Of a DNA stretch of 64,000 bases, positions 45,408 through 54,773 are shown piece by piece. Origin of the DNA: G965214625 sp965214625 (lineage in GTDB: Bacteria; Pseudomonadota; Gammaproteobacteria; Arenicellales; Poriferihabitantaceae); assembly GCA_965214625.1 (NCBI GenBank), contig OZ243962.1, positions 186,001 to 250,000 of the forward strand. The letters are read 5' to 3'. The position numbers and the translations under genes are program-made. Under the pieces are notes generated by a model. The model did no database searches, was not told where the DNA came from, and saw nothing but the letters and a program-made list of their open reading frames with translations. The number at the start of each line of letters is the position of its first letter. The first letter of the stretch is position 1.

Positions 45408-46799
45408 ATGTTGACTCTTCTTAACAGCGTTATCAGCCTTGTTTTCCTGGCAACGGCCTTTGCCTTGACCTTCCTGATGTTTTATTTGTGGAAGTTTCCA
45501 TACGACAAGACAACCCACAAAAGTACGGCCCCACGCACACTTGTCACCATTCATCGTCTGCTGGGCTATCTTTACATTCTTATCTATCTCTACCTGATGT
45601 GGCAGATGGTGCCTCGGCTATGGGCCTATCAAATCGAATTGCCAGCACGTAGTGTCGTCCACCTGGCATTAGGCATGTCAATCGCGGCGCTGTTGATCAT
45701 CAAAATAGTGATCGTCCGGTTTTTCAAACATCTGGAAGCCAAACTGGTGCCTTTTTTGGGTACTGCCCTGTTGTTATGTACCATCGTATTGATTTTTCTT
45801 GCATTGCCTTTTTCACTCAGGGAAGCTTATCTGAACCGAGCCGCTCTCGACAGTAGTGACACGGTGACCATGGAACGGATTGCACGAGTCCGTGAACAGC
45901 TCCCGAAGGCTGGATTTGAAGATGTCGCGCTCATAGACGAACTCGCCTCGCGGGAAAGTCTGAATAACGGCCGTCAAGTGCTGGTGACCAAGTGCACCCA
46001 GTGCCATGATCTGCGCACAGCGCTTGCGCGCCCCCGCACGCCAGACAGCTGGAGACAGACTGTCTCGCGGATGGCCAATCGTTCGACGGTACTCAATCCT
46101 ATTGATGAACGTGATCAGATGGAAGTCACGGCCTATCTCATCGCCATCTCCCCCACCCTGCAATCAACGTTGGCACAGCGGCGCCATCAGGCAATGGAGG
46201 CGGTAAAAAGCCAACAGGCCGGGGTCGACATGGCGGACCACATGAAAGCAGCGGATGGCGATATCGAATTTGATCCCGTCACCGCGAAAAGTCTGTTCGA
46301 AGGCCGATGCTCACAATGCCACGCATTGACACAGATTGAACAGGCACCGCCTGAAAACCGTTCACAGGCCATTGAATTAGTACAGCGGATGATCGGAAAC
46401 GGCCTCATCATCACGGAAAACGAGGTCGGACAGATTACCGAATATATTATTCATCGCTACGTTCAGGACTCCGTTGAACTGGCCGTCGACGAGAAAACCA
46501 CTGTGGCACATACAACGGATCAACCGCCTGTCATCAATGACGCGACATTGACCGGGGAATCGTTATATCAGCAATACAATTGCCTCGGTTGTCATGGCGT
46601 TAACGGTAACACACCGATCGCACCGAACTATCCACGACTTGCCGGGCTCGGTGAAAATTATCTGGCGCGACAGATCATGGATATTCGTGATGGCTTGAGA
46701 GTGAACGGATTATCTGCAGTGATGCAAGGCAGCATTATCGGCATAACCGATGACGAGATATCAATGATTGCCCAGTATCTTTCCGGCGTGGAAAACTGA
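45408..46799 (+). CDS. membrane-anchored three-heme cytochrome c
   Basis: 463 residues. The N-terminal domain has four hydrophobic helices (residues about 1-28, 45-70, 82-104 and 112-137) with His49 and His85 inside helices, which could bind a b-type heme. A periplasmic part carries three CxxCH sites: C196-TQ-CH200, C301-SQ-CH305 and C392-LG-CH396, the last in a typical small class I cytochrome domain (GVNGNTPIAPNYPRLAGL). It probably transfers electrons between the quinone pool and a periplasmic partner. No catalytic subunit is adjacent, so the partner is unknown. Confidence 0.82.
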   Translation: MLTLLNSVISLVFLATAFALTFLMFYLWKFPYDKTTHKSTAPRTLVTIHRLLGYLYILIYLYLMWQMVPRLWAYQIELPARSVVHLALGMSIAALLIIKIVIVRFFKHLEAKLVPFLGTALLLCTIVLIFLALPFSLREAYLNRAALDSSDTVTMERIARVREQLPKAGFEDVALIDELASRESLNNGRQVLVTKCTQCHDLRTALARPRTPDSWRQTVSRMANRSTVLNPIDERDQMEVTAYLIAISPTLQSTLAQRRHQAMEAVKSQQAGVDMADHMKAADGDIEFDPVTAKSLFEGRCSQCHALTQIEQAPPENRSQAIELVQRMIGNGLIITENEVGQITEYIIHRYVQDSVELAVDEKTTVAHTTDQPPVINDATLTGESLYQQYNCLGCHGVNGNTPIAPNYPRLAGLGENYLARQIMDIRDGLRVNGLSAVMQGSIIGITDDEISMIAQYLSGVEN

Positions 46800-47265
46800 T
46801 TTTTATCTGATCCCGTCATGTGAGTGATCGGACTGAGTCCAGTGGTAGAGGCCTGAAGGGTGATCTGTGTGCTGGGATCACTCCCGGGGCTGATCCACCA
46901 ACAGCCTTCCGTTCGGCCAGGCGATACCGAATCATGCGAAACCTGCTGGGAAATATCCGGCAGCGACAAATGTGCCAGTAAACGCAGTACCGCACCCTAT
47001 CAGTGATTGCCGCCGTCCGCCCTTCAGAACAAACAGCGATCAATCCGCAATATCGACGCCCAGATCAACGACGCGGCCATCTGAAACCCGGTTTGTGGAA
47101 AATAGCCGGGTATGATGGCATATGAGACACCGGGCCCGGGAAATGCGCCGGCCGGTACATGATCAGGTGTCCCGGTCGTCACAATTGTCGAGTCGACGAT
47201 CTTGACAGGTCGTTGTCGAGCAGATGCGTCGGAACACACCGGACGGACTGTCGGACATTAATTTG
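46800..47265. other. intergenic with a possible remnant
   Basis: About 465 bases. On the minus strand, 47024-47239 is open for 71 codons with a protein-like stretch (TGTPDHVPAGAFPGPGVSY). No family is recognised and it may be a fragment. It begins right after the Lrp-family gene. Confidence 0.35.
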
Positions 47266-47727
47266 CTAGACCGGCAGTCCCTTCGCCGGAATCACGTTCC
47301 TGAGTTCGAAGCTTGAGTGAACATTGTTCACCCCAGGCAATCGATTCAGTCGAGACAGCAAAAATTCTTCATAATGCTTCATGTTCCTTACGACCACCTT
47401 CAGCAAATAATCCTCCGCACGTCCCGTCACGACACTACAGCCGACCACTTCGGGAAATTGCTTGACTTTCTGTTCAAAGATTTCAAACTGTTCATGCGTA
47501 TGACGTTCCATGTTGACCGCAATATATGCCGTCAGATTCAACCCGATTTTCTCTTGATCCAATAATGTGACCGTTCCCACAATGAGACCTTCCTCTTCAA
47601 AGCGTTTGACTCTTCTGGCACACGGCGTAGGAGATAGATTGACTCTATCGGCCAATTCAAGGTTGCTGATTCTGGCATTGGTTTGCAGAATTCTAAGAAT
47701 CTGCCGATCTATATTATCTAGTTTCAT
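47266..47727 (-). CDS. Lrp/AsnC-family transcriptional regulator
   Basis: 153 residues. An N-terminal helix-turn-helix (IDRQILRILQTNARISNLELADRVNLSPTPCARRVKRFEEEG) is followed by an AsnC ligand-binding domain (GCSVVTGRAEDYLLKVVVRNMKHYEEFL). The frame reaches 47757; MKLDNIDRQ at 47727 matches the normal start. It is transcribed divergently from leuA across an AT-rich 148-base region, so control of leuA is likely, and autoregulation probable. Closest in type to Lrp rather than AsnC. Confidence 0.9.
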   Translation of the reverse strand: MKLDNIDRQILRILQTNARISNLELADRVNLSPTPCARRVKRFEEEGLIVGTVTLLDQEKIGLNLTAYIAVNMERHTHEQFEIFEQKVKQFPEVVGCSVVTGRAEDYLLKVVVRNMKHYEEFLLSRLNRLPGVNNVHSSFELRNVIPAKGLPV

Positions 47728-47875
47728 TGTCTTTATTTTAGTGAATAATACTAACAAATTTATTTAACTTGGAATTAATATCTATTTATTTATATTATAA
47801 TGGGTGAAATTGAAGAATAAAACTCACTGCAATTGTCTATACTATTACGTGAACATATCCTTTTGAACGCAGGTA
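47728..47875. promoter_or_regulatory. AT-rich divergent lrp/leuA control region
   Basis: Strongly AT-rich, with repeated TATTTA/TTATAT stretches, as seen at Lrp-bound promoters. Individual promoter elements were not resolved. Confidence 0.5.
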
Positions 47876-49561
47876 ATGACCCGATTCGATCACACAAAGT
47901 ATCCGTCGTTTGACTTTGCGCCGACGCTGACCGAGCGCCAATGGCCCGATCGGCAACTCTCCCGGGCACCCATCTGGTGCAGCGTCGATCTGCGTGATGG
48001 CAATCAGGCACTCATTGATCCCATGACGATTCCCAAAAAGCTGCGTTTTTGGAATACATTGCTTCGTTGCCAGTTCAAAGAAATCGAGATCGGGTTTCCG
48101 TCCGCTGCACAAATCGAATTTGACTTCACTCGCAAATTGATTGAAGAAGACCGTATTCCGCCACAGGTTACCGTCCAGGTATTAACCCAGGCTCGAGAAC
48201 ATCTGATCAAACGCACTTATGAATCACTGGTAGGAGTCAAAAAAGCGATCGTACATGTATATAACTCAACGTCGAAAGTACAGCGGAACAAGGCTTTCAG
48301 GATGTCGAGAGCGGAAATACAGGAGATCGCAGTCAATGGGGCACGATTGGTCAGGCAGTATGCCGAGGACTACCCTCAAACGGAATGGATATTCCAATAT
48401 TCACCGGAAAGTTTCACCCAGACCGAGCCCGATTATGCCGTTGAGGTCTGTGAAGCGGTCTGCCGAATCTGGGAACCGGAAAAAGGACAACCGGTGATTC
48501 TCAATTTACCCGCAACCGTCGAAGCCGCAACACCCAATATTTTTGCCGATCAAATCGAATATTTCTGCGCCCATCTTCCGTCCAGGGAACACGTGACCGT
48601 CAGTCTTCATACGCACAATGATCGAGGTTGCGCGGTGGCGGCAGCCGAATTGGCTGTCATGGCCGGGGCCGACCGGATTGAAGGCACATTGCTGGGTAAC
48701 GGCGAACGGACAGGCAACATGGATATCGTGACCATGGCCATGAACCTCTATAGTCGGGGGATTGATCCGAAGCTGGATTTTTCACAGATGCCGGACATCG
48801 TCCGCTGCGTCACCGAATGTAATGACTTGCCGGTCCATCCCCGTCATCCTTATGCGGGCGAACTGGTCTTTACGGCCTTTTCAGGCAGCCATCAGGATGC
48901 CATTAAAAAATGTCTTGAAGCCCCGTGGGATGGCACCTGGGATGTGGCCTATCTGCCCATTGATCCTCGGGATGTCGGGCGAACTTATCAGGATGTGGTG
49001 AGAATCAATAGCCAATCCGGGAAAGGTGGTATCGCCTATGTCCTTCAGGCCAATTACGGGGTTGAATTGCCTCGCTGGCTACAGATCCGATTCAGTCAGG
49101 AAGTCCAGCAGTTGGCCGAGATGAAAGAACGGGAACTGAACACCGAAGAAATCTGGCATCTTTTCCAGCACACCTATATGGTACATACCCAGCCCCTGGC
49201 ATTGCAGAAGTTTTCCATGTCCCGGGAAGAAACCGGCGATACCCTGACGGCATCATTACTGCATGCCGGTCAGACGGAGCAGATTACAGGCGAAGCATTC
49301 GGCACCTTGAGTGCGTTTATCGAGGCGCTGAAAAAATACACCGGGAACCGTCTGCGTGTACTGAACTATGCCGAGCATGCACTGTCGGCAGGCACACAGG
49401 CAGACGCAATCGCCTACCTGGAACTTGATGTCAATGGCGTTTCCCATGTCGGCGTCGCCACCAGTCAAGATACGGTCAGTTCCATGCTCAAGGCAACGCT
49501 CGTCGCATTAAACATCTCGTTCAATACGACCCGCGAGGCAATCATCTCCGAAGTCGCCTGA
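47876..49561 (+). CDS. leuA: 2-isopropylmalate synthase, long (LeuA2) form
   Basis: 561 residues, the length of the LeuA type found in actinobacteria and some proteobacteria rather than the 520-residue E. coli type. DLRDGNQALIDPM is the TIM-barrel start with catalytic Arg and metal Asp, HTHNDRG holds the metal His pair, and EGTLLGNGERTGN follows. The C-terminal leucine-sensing regulatory domain begins around residue 430. First committed step of leucine synthesis: acetyl-CoA plus 2-oxoisovalerate. Other leu genes are not in the window. Confidence 0.93.
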   Translation: MTRFDHTKYPSFDFAPTLTERQWPDRQLSRAPIWCSVDLRDGNQALIDPMTIPKKLRFWNTLLRCQFKEIEIGFPSAAQIEFDFTRKLIEEDRIPPQVTVQVLTQAREHLIKRTYESLVGVKKAIVHVYNSTSKVQRNKAFRMSRAEIQEIAVNGARLVRQYAEDYPQTEWIFQYSPESFTQTEPDYAVEVCEAVCRIWEPEKGQPVILNLPATVEAATPNIFADQIEYFCAHLPSREHVTVSLHTHNDRGCAVAAAELAVMAGADRIEGTLLGNGERTGNMDIVTMAMNLYSRGIDPKLDFSQMPDIVRCVTECNDLPVHPRHPYAGELVFTAFSGSHQDAIKKCLEAPWDGTWDVAYLPIDPRDVGRTYQDVVRINSQSGKGGIAYVLQANYGVELPRWLQIRFSQEVQQLAEMKERELNTEEIWHLFQHTYMVHTQPLALQKFSMSREETGDTLTASLLHAGQTEQITGEAFGTLSAFIEALKKYTGNRLRVLNYAEHALSAGTQADAIAYLELDVNGVSHVGVATSQDTVSSMLKATLVALNISFNTTREAIISEVA

Positions 49562-49751
49562 CAGAGAGCCCCCGGCTATCGCACTTGGCGCAGACCCGCA
49601 GACGGTTGCGGTGGAAGCACGTAAGCGGGTGCCATCGAAATCAGGATTTCATCCGTAACGGATTGCACTCGCCGATGCCGACTCCGTGAGATCAAGTCGG
49701 ACGTGATAGAATCGTATCCTCCGATAATCAGTCCGCTGGTCAGGAAAAACG

Positions 49752-50666
49752 ATGCACTGCGCTCAACCCGGTTTATTTGATGAGTCAACCCCGTTTCACC
49801 ATCATCTTGAATATGGCTTGAATGATCCTGAACGGGATTTGCCTGCTGTCATCACAGTCGCACATACTCTGTCCGAAGCAACCTCGCAGGGGGAATACCT
49901 TATCATCGGCATTCGCCCTTCTGTCTGGGCAGCATTCAATCCCGGACAGTCGCCAGCAGCATGTCATGATTTTGACTCTATCCGTGGCAACACGCCCTAC
50001 TGTGCCGTCAGCACTCAAAATGATGTCTGGTTCTGGTTACAGGGCCATTCACAGGACCGCAACCTGGATACGGCATTGCGTATTCATCGGCAACTGGGCG
50101 CTCTGGGCGACCTGAAGGTGGATGTGCCCACCTTTGTACGACATGAGAAGCGGGACTTGACCGGGTTTATCGACGGCAGCGCGAATCCGATAGCGACCGC
50201 AAGACAGCAGGCGGCCCTGATTCCCGATGGACAACCGGGTGGCGGTGGGAGCATTGCCCTCACCCAGCGCTGGCGGCATGACCTGAATGCCTTCAATGCC
50301 TTGAGCGAGGAGGCTCAAGAAAAAGTGATCGGCCGAACAAAACGGGACAGTATTGAACTGCAGGGAGATGCACAACCGGTCGATTCCCATGTCAGTCGGA
50401 CGGATGTCACCCTTGAGGGTACCCCATTGAAGATATACCGACGCAGCACACCCTATGGAACAGTTAGTGAGCATGGATTGTATTTTGTTGCTTTTGCGTG
50501 CCAGCAACGCCGTTTGCAGATTCAGCTGGAGCGCATGTATGGCGTCTGGCCGGATGGCCTCCATGATAAAATCATTGAATTTTCTTGTGCAATCACCAGC
50601 AGTTACTGGTTCGTACCCTCCTTGAATACCCTGGCTGACAAGGCGGGTTCGCCAACACACTTCTGA
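49752..50666 (+). CDS. DyP-type heme peroxidase
   Basis: 304 residues of the dye-decolourising peroxidase family (YfeX-like class B type). The GxxDG motif is G138-F-I-D-G142 with catalytic Asp141, proximal heme His213 in PVDSHVSRTD, and YRRSTPYG near residue 235. No Tat or Sec signal, so cytoplasmic unless encapsulated. It is 15 bases upstream of the molybdoenzyme gene and probably co-transcribed. Substrate unknown. Confidence 0.9.
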   Translation: MHCAQPGLFDESTPFHHHLEYGLNDPERDLPAVITVAHTLSEATSQGEYLIIGIRPSVWAAFNPGQSPAACHDFDSIRGNTPYCAVSTQNDVWFWLQGHSQDRNLDTALRIHRQLGALGDLKVDVPTFVRHEKRDLTGFIDGSANPIATARQQAALIPDGQPGGGGSIALTQRWRHDLNAFNALSEEAQEKVIGRTKRDSIELQGDAQPVDSHVSRTDVTLEGTPLKIYRRSTPYGTVSEHGLYFVAFACQQRRLQIQLERMYGVWPDGLHDKIIEFSCAITSSYWFVPSLNTLADKAGSPTHF

Positions 50667-50681
50667 CAATCAGCAATATTG

Positions 50682-52967
50682 ATGCCGCAACAACAGACCA
50701 AAGTCACGACCAGTCATTGGGGCGCGTTCCGTGTCACCGTGGAGAATGACCGGATCATCGATGTGGCTCCCTTTGAAGCGGATCCGAATCCCTCCCGTAT
50801 CCCCCAAGTACTGCCTGCCGCCGTGCAGCATCGTTCACGTATTCGACGGCCCAGTATCCGCCAAGGCTGGTTGAGTCAGCCGGATAAGGCACGTGAATTG
50901 CGGGGCAGTGACCGATTCATCGAAGTGCCTTGGGATGAAGCACTGGACATGGCGGCACAGGCGCTGGATCGCATTCGACTGACTTATGGAAACAACGCCA
51001 TTTATGGTGGTTCCTATGGCTGGGCCAGTGCAGGCCGGTTCCACCATGGACTCAGTCAGGTACATCGCTTTTTAAATTCGATCGGTGGTTATGTCTCTTC
51101 CGTTGCAAGTTACAGTACCGCAGCTGCCCAAGCCATAATTCCGCATGTGTTTGGCATGCATTTTCTGAAATTCACCTGGGGATACCAGAATGCCTGGCCG
51201 ATGATTGCTGAAAACACACAGACGCTGGTGATGTTTGGAGGGATCAATCCGAAAAACTCCCAGGTCAGCATGGGAGGCGTGACGCATCATGAAACCGCCA
51301 GCTGGTTCAGGGAATTCGAAAAAAGGCAGATTCACAAGATCAATATCAGCCCACAACGCACCGACACGCCCGGACCATCCCGCTGGCTGGCAATCCGGCC
51401 TGGCAGTGATACCGCATTGATGCTGGGCATCGCTTATGTCCTGGACAGTGAACAACTTGTTGACCGCGATTTTATCCACCGATGCGCCGTCGGCTATGAC
51501 CGTTTTCGCCCCTATCTTGTGGGCGACTCGGACGGCCAGCCCAAAACACCGCAATGGGCTGCCGAATTATGCGGCATAGAGCCCTCGGTCATTCGTGATC
51601 TGGCCCACACGATGGCCTCGACGCGTACACTGATCACGGTCTCCTGGTCATTGCAGCGGGCACAGAACGGCGAGCAACCTTTCTGGATGGCCGCCACGTT
51701 GGCCGCCATGCTGGGACAGATTGGTCTGCCGGGCGGGGGCATTGGATATGGATACGGTGCCATCGGTGGTGTGGGCGTCTCCGTCAAACGGCTCGGGGGA
51801 CTGACCCTGCCCCAGGGTGAGAATCCGGTTTCCGAGTGCATCCCGGTCGCACGGATTACCGACATGCTTTTGAATCCGGGTGCCGATTTTCAGTTTAACG
51901 GCCAGTCGCTTCGTTATCCGGATATCCAACTCATTTACTGGTGTGGCGGCAATCCCTTCCATCATCATCAGGATCTCAACCGTTTAAACCGGGCCTGGCA
52001 AAAACCCGATACCATCATTGTCCACGAACCCTGGTGGACGGCGACCGCAAAGCGGGCTGATATTGTTTTTCCGGCAACGACCCCCTATGAAAGAGAGGAT
52101 ATTGGCCGGGCACAAGGGGACTCGTATCTGTTTCACATGCCGCAACTGGTTCAACCGGTCGGAGAATCGCGAAACGATTTCGATATTTTCGGTGCCTTGG
52201 CCCAACGACTCGGTGTCGAGGCACAATTTACCGAAAATCGCGATAGTGAGGGCTGGTTACGTTATCTGTATGACCAGTTCAAGGTTCAGTCACGACATGA
52301 TGGTGTCGCGGTCCCTGACTATGATGAACTCAAGCGGCGCAACTGGATTGACTTGCCGATTCGCCATCGTGACTATGCGGAAACGCCCTTTGCTGCATTC
52401 AGGGAAAACCCTCGGGACTTTCCGCTTGATACACCGTCAGGAAAAATTGAGATATTCTCCCAGACTATCGCCGATTTTGGCTATCACGATTGCCCCGGGC
52501 ACCCGGTGTGGCATCCTCCGGAAGAGTGGTTGGGGGCCGCGCTGTCCGCACAGTTTCCGCTGCATCTGGTCTCCCCCCAGCCCGGCGATAAGCTGCACAG
52601 TCAAATGGAGTGCGCCTTGGCCGACATTCCCGGGGAAAGACCCATGCCGGTCGTCATCAACCCGGCAGATGCCGCACAAAGAGGAGTGAATCATGGCGAT
52701 CTCGTGCTGGTGTTCAATCAGCGAGGCAAGTGCCGCGCTCGGGCCCAGGTCACGGACGATATCCGCCAAGGTGTCATCTCGCTGTCCACCGGCGCCTGGT
52801 ATAACCCTGATGAAAAAGGACAGGATGTTCAGGGGAACCCAAACGTATTGACCCGTGATCTCGGCACATCGCGTATCGGTCAGGGAAGCAGTGCTCATAC
52901 CACGCTGGTCGAGATCAGGCGATGGGAGACATCCCGCCAAAGCCCCGCTCGACCAACAGGCCAGTGA
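50682..52967 (+). CDS. molybdopterin oxidoreductase of the BisC/TorA/DMSO reductase family
   Basis: 761 residues. Molybdenum ligand Ser116 is in YGGSYGWASAG, followed by HRFLNSIGGYVSSVASYSTAAAQ as in BisC and TorA. DTALMLGIAYVL, GGGIGYGYGAIGG and the C-terminal LHSQMECALADIPGERP cofactor region are all present. There is no N-terminal Fe-S cysteine motif and no twin-arginine signal, so it should be a cytoplasmic sulfoxide or N-oxide reductase (biotin sulfoxide reductase-like, electrons from NADPH or thioredoxin). ATG 50682 is one codon after TTG 50679. Confidence 0.9.
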   Translation: MPQQQTKVTTSHWGAFRVTVENDRIIDVAPFEADPNPSRIPQVLPAAVQHRSRIRRPSIRQGWLSQPDKARELRGSDRFIEVPWDEALDMAAQALDRIRLTYGNNAIYGGSYGWASAGRFHHGLSQVHRFLNSIGGYVSSVASYSTAAAQAIIPHVFGMHFLKFTWGYQNAWPMIAENTQTLVMFGGINPKNSQVSMGGVTHHETASWFREFEKRQIHKINISPQRTDTPGPSRWLAIRPGSDTALMLGIAYVLDSEQLVDRDFIHRCAVGYDRFRPYLVGDSDGQPKTPQWAAELCGIEPSVIRDLAHTMASTRTLITVSWSLQRAQNGEQPFWMAATLAAMLGQIGLPGGGIGYGYGAIGGVGVSVKRLGGLTLPQGENPVSECIPVARITDMLLNPGADFQFNGQSLRYPDIQLIYWCGGNPFHHHQDLNRLNRAWQKPDTIIVHEPWWTATAKRADIVFPATTPYEREDIGRAQGDSYLFHMPQLVQPVGESRNDFDIFGALAQRLGVEAQFTENRDSEGWLRYLYDQFKVQSRHDGVAVPDYDELKRRNWIDLPIRHRDYAETPFAAFRENPRDFPLDTPSGKIEIFSQTIADFGYHDCPGHPVWHPPEEWLGAALSAQFPLHLVSPQPGDKLHSQMECALADIPGERPMPVVINPADAAQRGVNHGDLVLVFNQRGKCRARAQVTDDIRQGVISLSTGAWYNPDEKGQDVQGNPNVLTRDLGTSRIGQGSSAHTTLVEIRRWETSRQSPARPTGQ

Positions 52968-53001
52968 GCTTGTCCCGGTCAATCGAAACAACAAAGCAAC
53001 C

Positions 53002-53778
53002 ATGACTCACGCCAGACGCTCACTGTTTGAATTGGACAATAAAATCGCTTTGGTGACCGGTGCCAGTCAGGGGATCGGGCGCGCCCTGGCCCGGGGTCTT
53101 GCCCAATTTGGGGCAAAGGTCGTGGTCAGTAGCCGCAAACAGGAAGCCGTGGATCAAGTGGCGCACGCCCTTCGGTCGGAGGGCTATGAAGCGACCGCCA
53201 TTGCGGCCAATGTAGGACATCCTGAAGCCATCTCGGCATTGGTCAACGAAACGGTGGCGCACTACGGAGGATTGGATATCGTGATTAACAATGCAGGAGC
53301 CAATCCGGTATTTGGCCCTGTCCAGACAACAGAGGGAAAAGCGTTCGACAAGATCATGGATGTCAACCTGAAAGGCCCCTTCGAATTATGCAAGGCCGCC
53401 TATCCCATTTTGAAAAAACGGGGCGGTGGCTCCATTATCAATATCAGTTCGATCGGTGGAATCACCCCGGAGGAATTTATTGGCATCTACAGTGTCAGCA
53501 AAGCAGGACTCAATAGTCTGACACAGGCCATGGCCCAAGACTGGGGCAAGGATAATATACGGGTCAACTCGATTTGTCCCGGTTTGATCAAGACCAAGTT
53601 CAGCCAGGCACTGTGGGGGGACAAGGATATCCTGGATCGTTTTTTAAAGAAAATTCCGCTCAATCGTCTTGGACATCCTGAAGATATCACCGGGCTCGCT
53701 ATTTTTCTGGCCTCGGACGCCGCCAGTTACTGCACCGGTGGTGTCTACCTGGTTGATGGAGGATACCTGGCCAAATAA
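53002..53778 (+). CDS. short-chain dehydrogenase/reductase
   Basis: 258 residues of classical SDR type. Nucleotide motif TGASQGIGRALA, NNAG region NNAGANP, catalytic Ser in NISSIGGI, and Tyr/Lys in YSVSKAG. Most like 3-oxoacyl-ACP reductase or alcohol dehydrogenase members with unspecified substrate. The open frame reaches back into the molybdoenzyme gene at 52855, but ATG 53002 (MTHARRSLFELD) is the natural start, 35 bases after the molybdoenzyme stop. Same strand as the enoyl-CoA hydratase downstream. Confidence 0.88.
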   Translation: MTHARRSLFELDNKIALVTGASQGIGRALARGLAQFGAKVVVSSRKQEAVDQVAHALRSEGYEATAIAANVGHPEAISALVNETVAHYGGLDIVINNAGANPVFGPVQTTEGKAFDKIMDVNLKGPFELCKAAYPILKKRGGGSIINISSIGGITPEEFIGIYSVSKAGLNSLTQAMAQDWGKDNIRVNSICPGLIKTKFSQALWGDKDILDRFLKKIPLNRLGHPEDITGLAIFLASDAASYCTGGVYLVDGGYLAK

Positions 53779-53927
53779 AGCAAACGCAGGATGAACCCAA
53801 TGTCAGGCCACCCGCTCACTCGAACAACGCTGTTTCATCATGCCCCTTGGCGGATGATGCGACGGCGTCTGCCGCTCGACAAGGGGGATTGCCTGATTCC
53901 GATTGTAACCGCTCACAGGCAATCATC

Positions 53928-54773
53928 ATGAAATTCGGCGATGTCCTTTACCAATCGAGCGGTCGGGTCGCAAGAATCACGCTGAACCGCCCTGCGCAAT
54001 TTAACGCAATTACCCTGACCCTGCCCGATGAGCTTGCCCGCGCCATTGAGCAGGCAGATCAGGATCCGTCGATCCATGTCATTATCCTGACTGGCGCAGG
54101 TAAAGGATTCTGCGGGGGATACGACCTGACATTGTATGCGGAAACAAAAGGAGAAAACCCGGCCATCCAGGACATGCCTTGGGACCCGATGATTGATTAT
54201 CAATTCATGGGGCGATGCAACCAGAAATTCATGTCGATCTGGCGCTGTTCCAAACCTGTCATCGCGCGCGTACACGGTGATGCCATCGCCGGTGGCAGCG
54301 ATATTGCCCTTTGCAGTGATATCATTATCATGAATGAAACAGCACGAATTGGTTATCCGCCCGCCAGAGTCTGGGGCTGTCCGACAACCGCCATGTGGAT
54401 TTATCGTCTGGGTATCGAACAGGCAAAAAAACTACTTTTTACAGGCGAACTGATCACCGGTCGACAGGCCGAACAATACGGCTTGATCACCCAATCCGTG
54501 CCACTGGTTGAACTCGATGACACCGTACAGGCCCTGATCGAACGGATTGCAGGAGTCCCGAAAAATCAACTGATGATGATGAAAATGTTGGTTAACCAGG
54601 CATACGAGCAAATGGGAATGGGCCATACCCAAATGCTGGCCACTTTATTCGATGGTATCGCAAGACATTCTCCAGAGGGTCTCCACTTCAAGCAAAGAGC
54701 CGAAGAAGCGGGGTTCAAACAGGCTGTCTTCGAACGGGATTCAGGCAAACCAATCCTGGGCAGCAAGCAATGA
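53928..54773 (+). CDS. enoyl-CoA hydratase/isomerase family (crotonase) protein
   Basis: 281 residues of the crotonase fold. ITLNRPAQFNAIT opens the CoA-binding region, GAGKGFCGGYDL is the oxyanion loop, and GDAIAGGSDIALCSDIIIM the second oxyanion site. The position equivalent to one catalytic Glu appears as Pro or Arg in YPPARVWG, so the activity may be isomerase, hydratase, hydrolase or decarboxylase. ATG 53928 (MKFGDVLYQ) is preferred over the longer frame to 53847, which lacks family similarity. Follows the SDR by 149 bases. Confidence 0.85.
   Translation: MKFGDVLYQSSGRVARITLNRPAQFNAITLTLPDELARAIEQADQDPSIHVIILTGAGKGFCGGYDLTLYAETKGENPAIQDMPWDPMIDYQFMGRCNQKFMSIWRCSKPVIARVHGDAIAGGSDIALCSDIIIMNETARIGYPPARVWGCPTTAMWIYRLGIEQAKKLLFTGELITGRQAEQYGLITQSVPLVELDDTVQALIERIAGVPKNQLMMMKMLVNQAYEQMGMGHTQMLATLFDGIARHSPEGLHFKQRAEEAGFKQAVFERDSGKPILGSKQ

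Noticed and set aside
47024..47239. 71-codon minus frame after the Lrp-family gene
   Set aside because: Protein-like middle but no recognisable family or ribosome site; not enough to call.
52018..52689. 223-codon frame inside the molybdoenzyme gene
   Set aside because: Same-strand shifted frame within a well-matched BisC-type gene; low-complexity composition.
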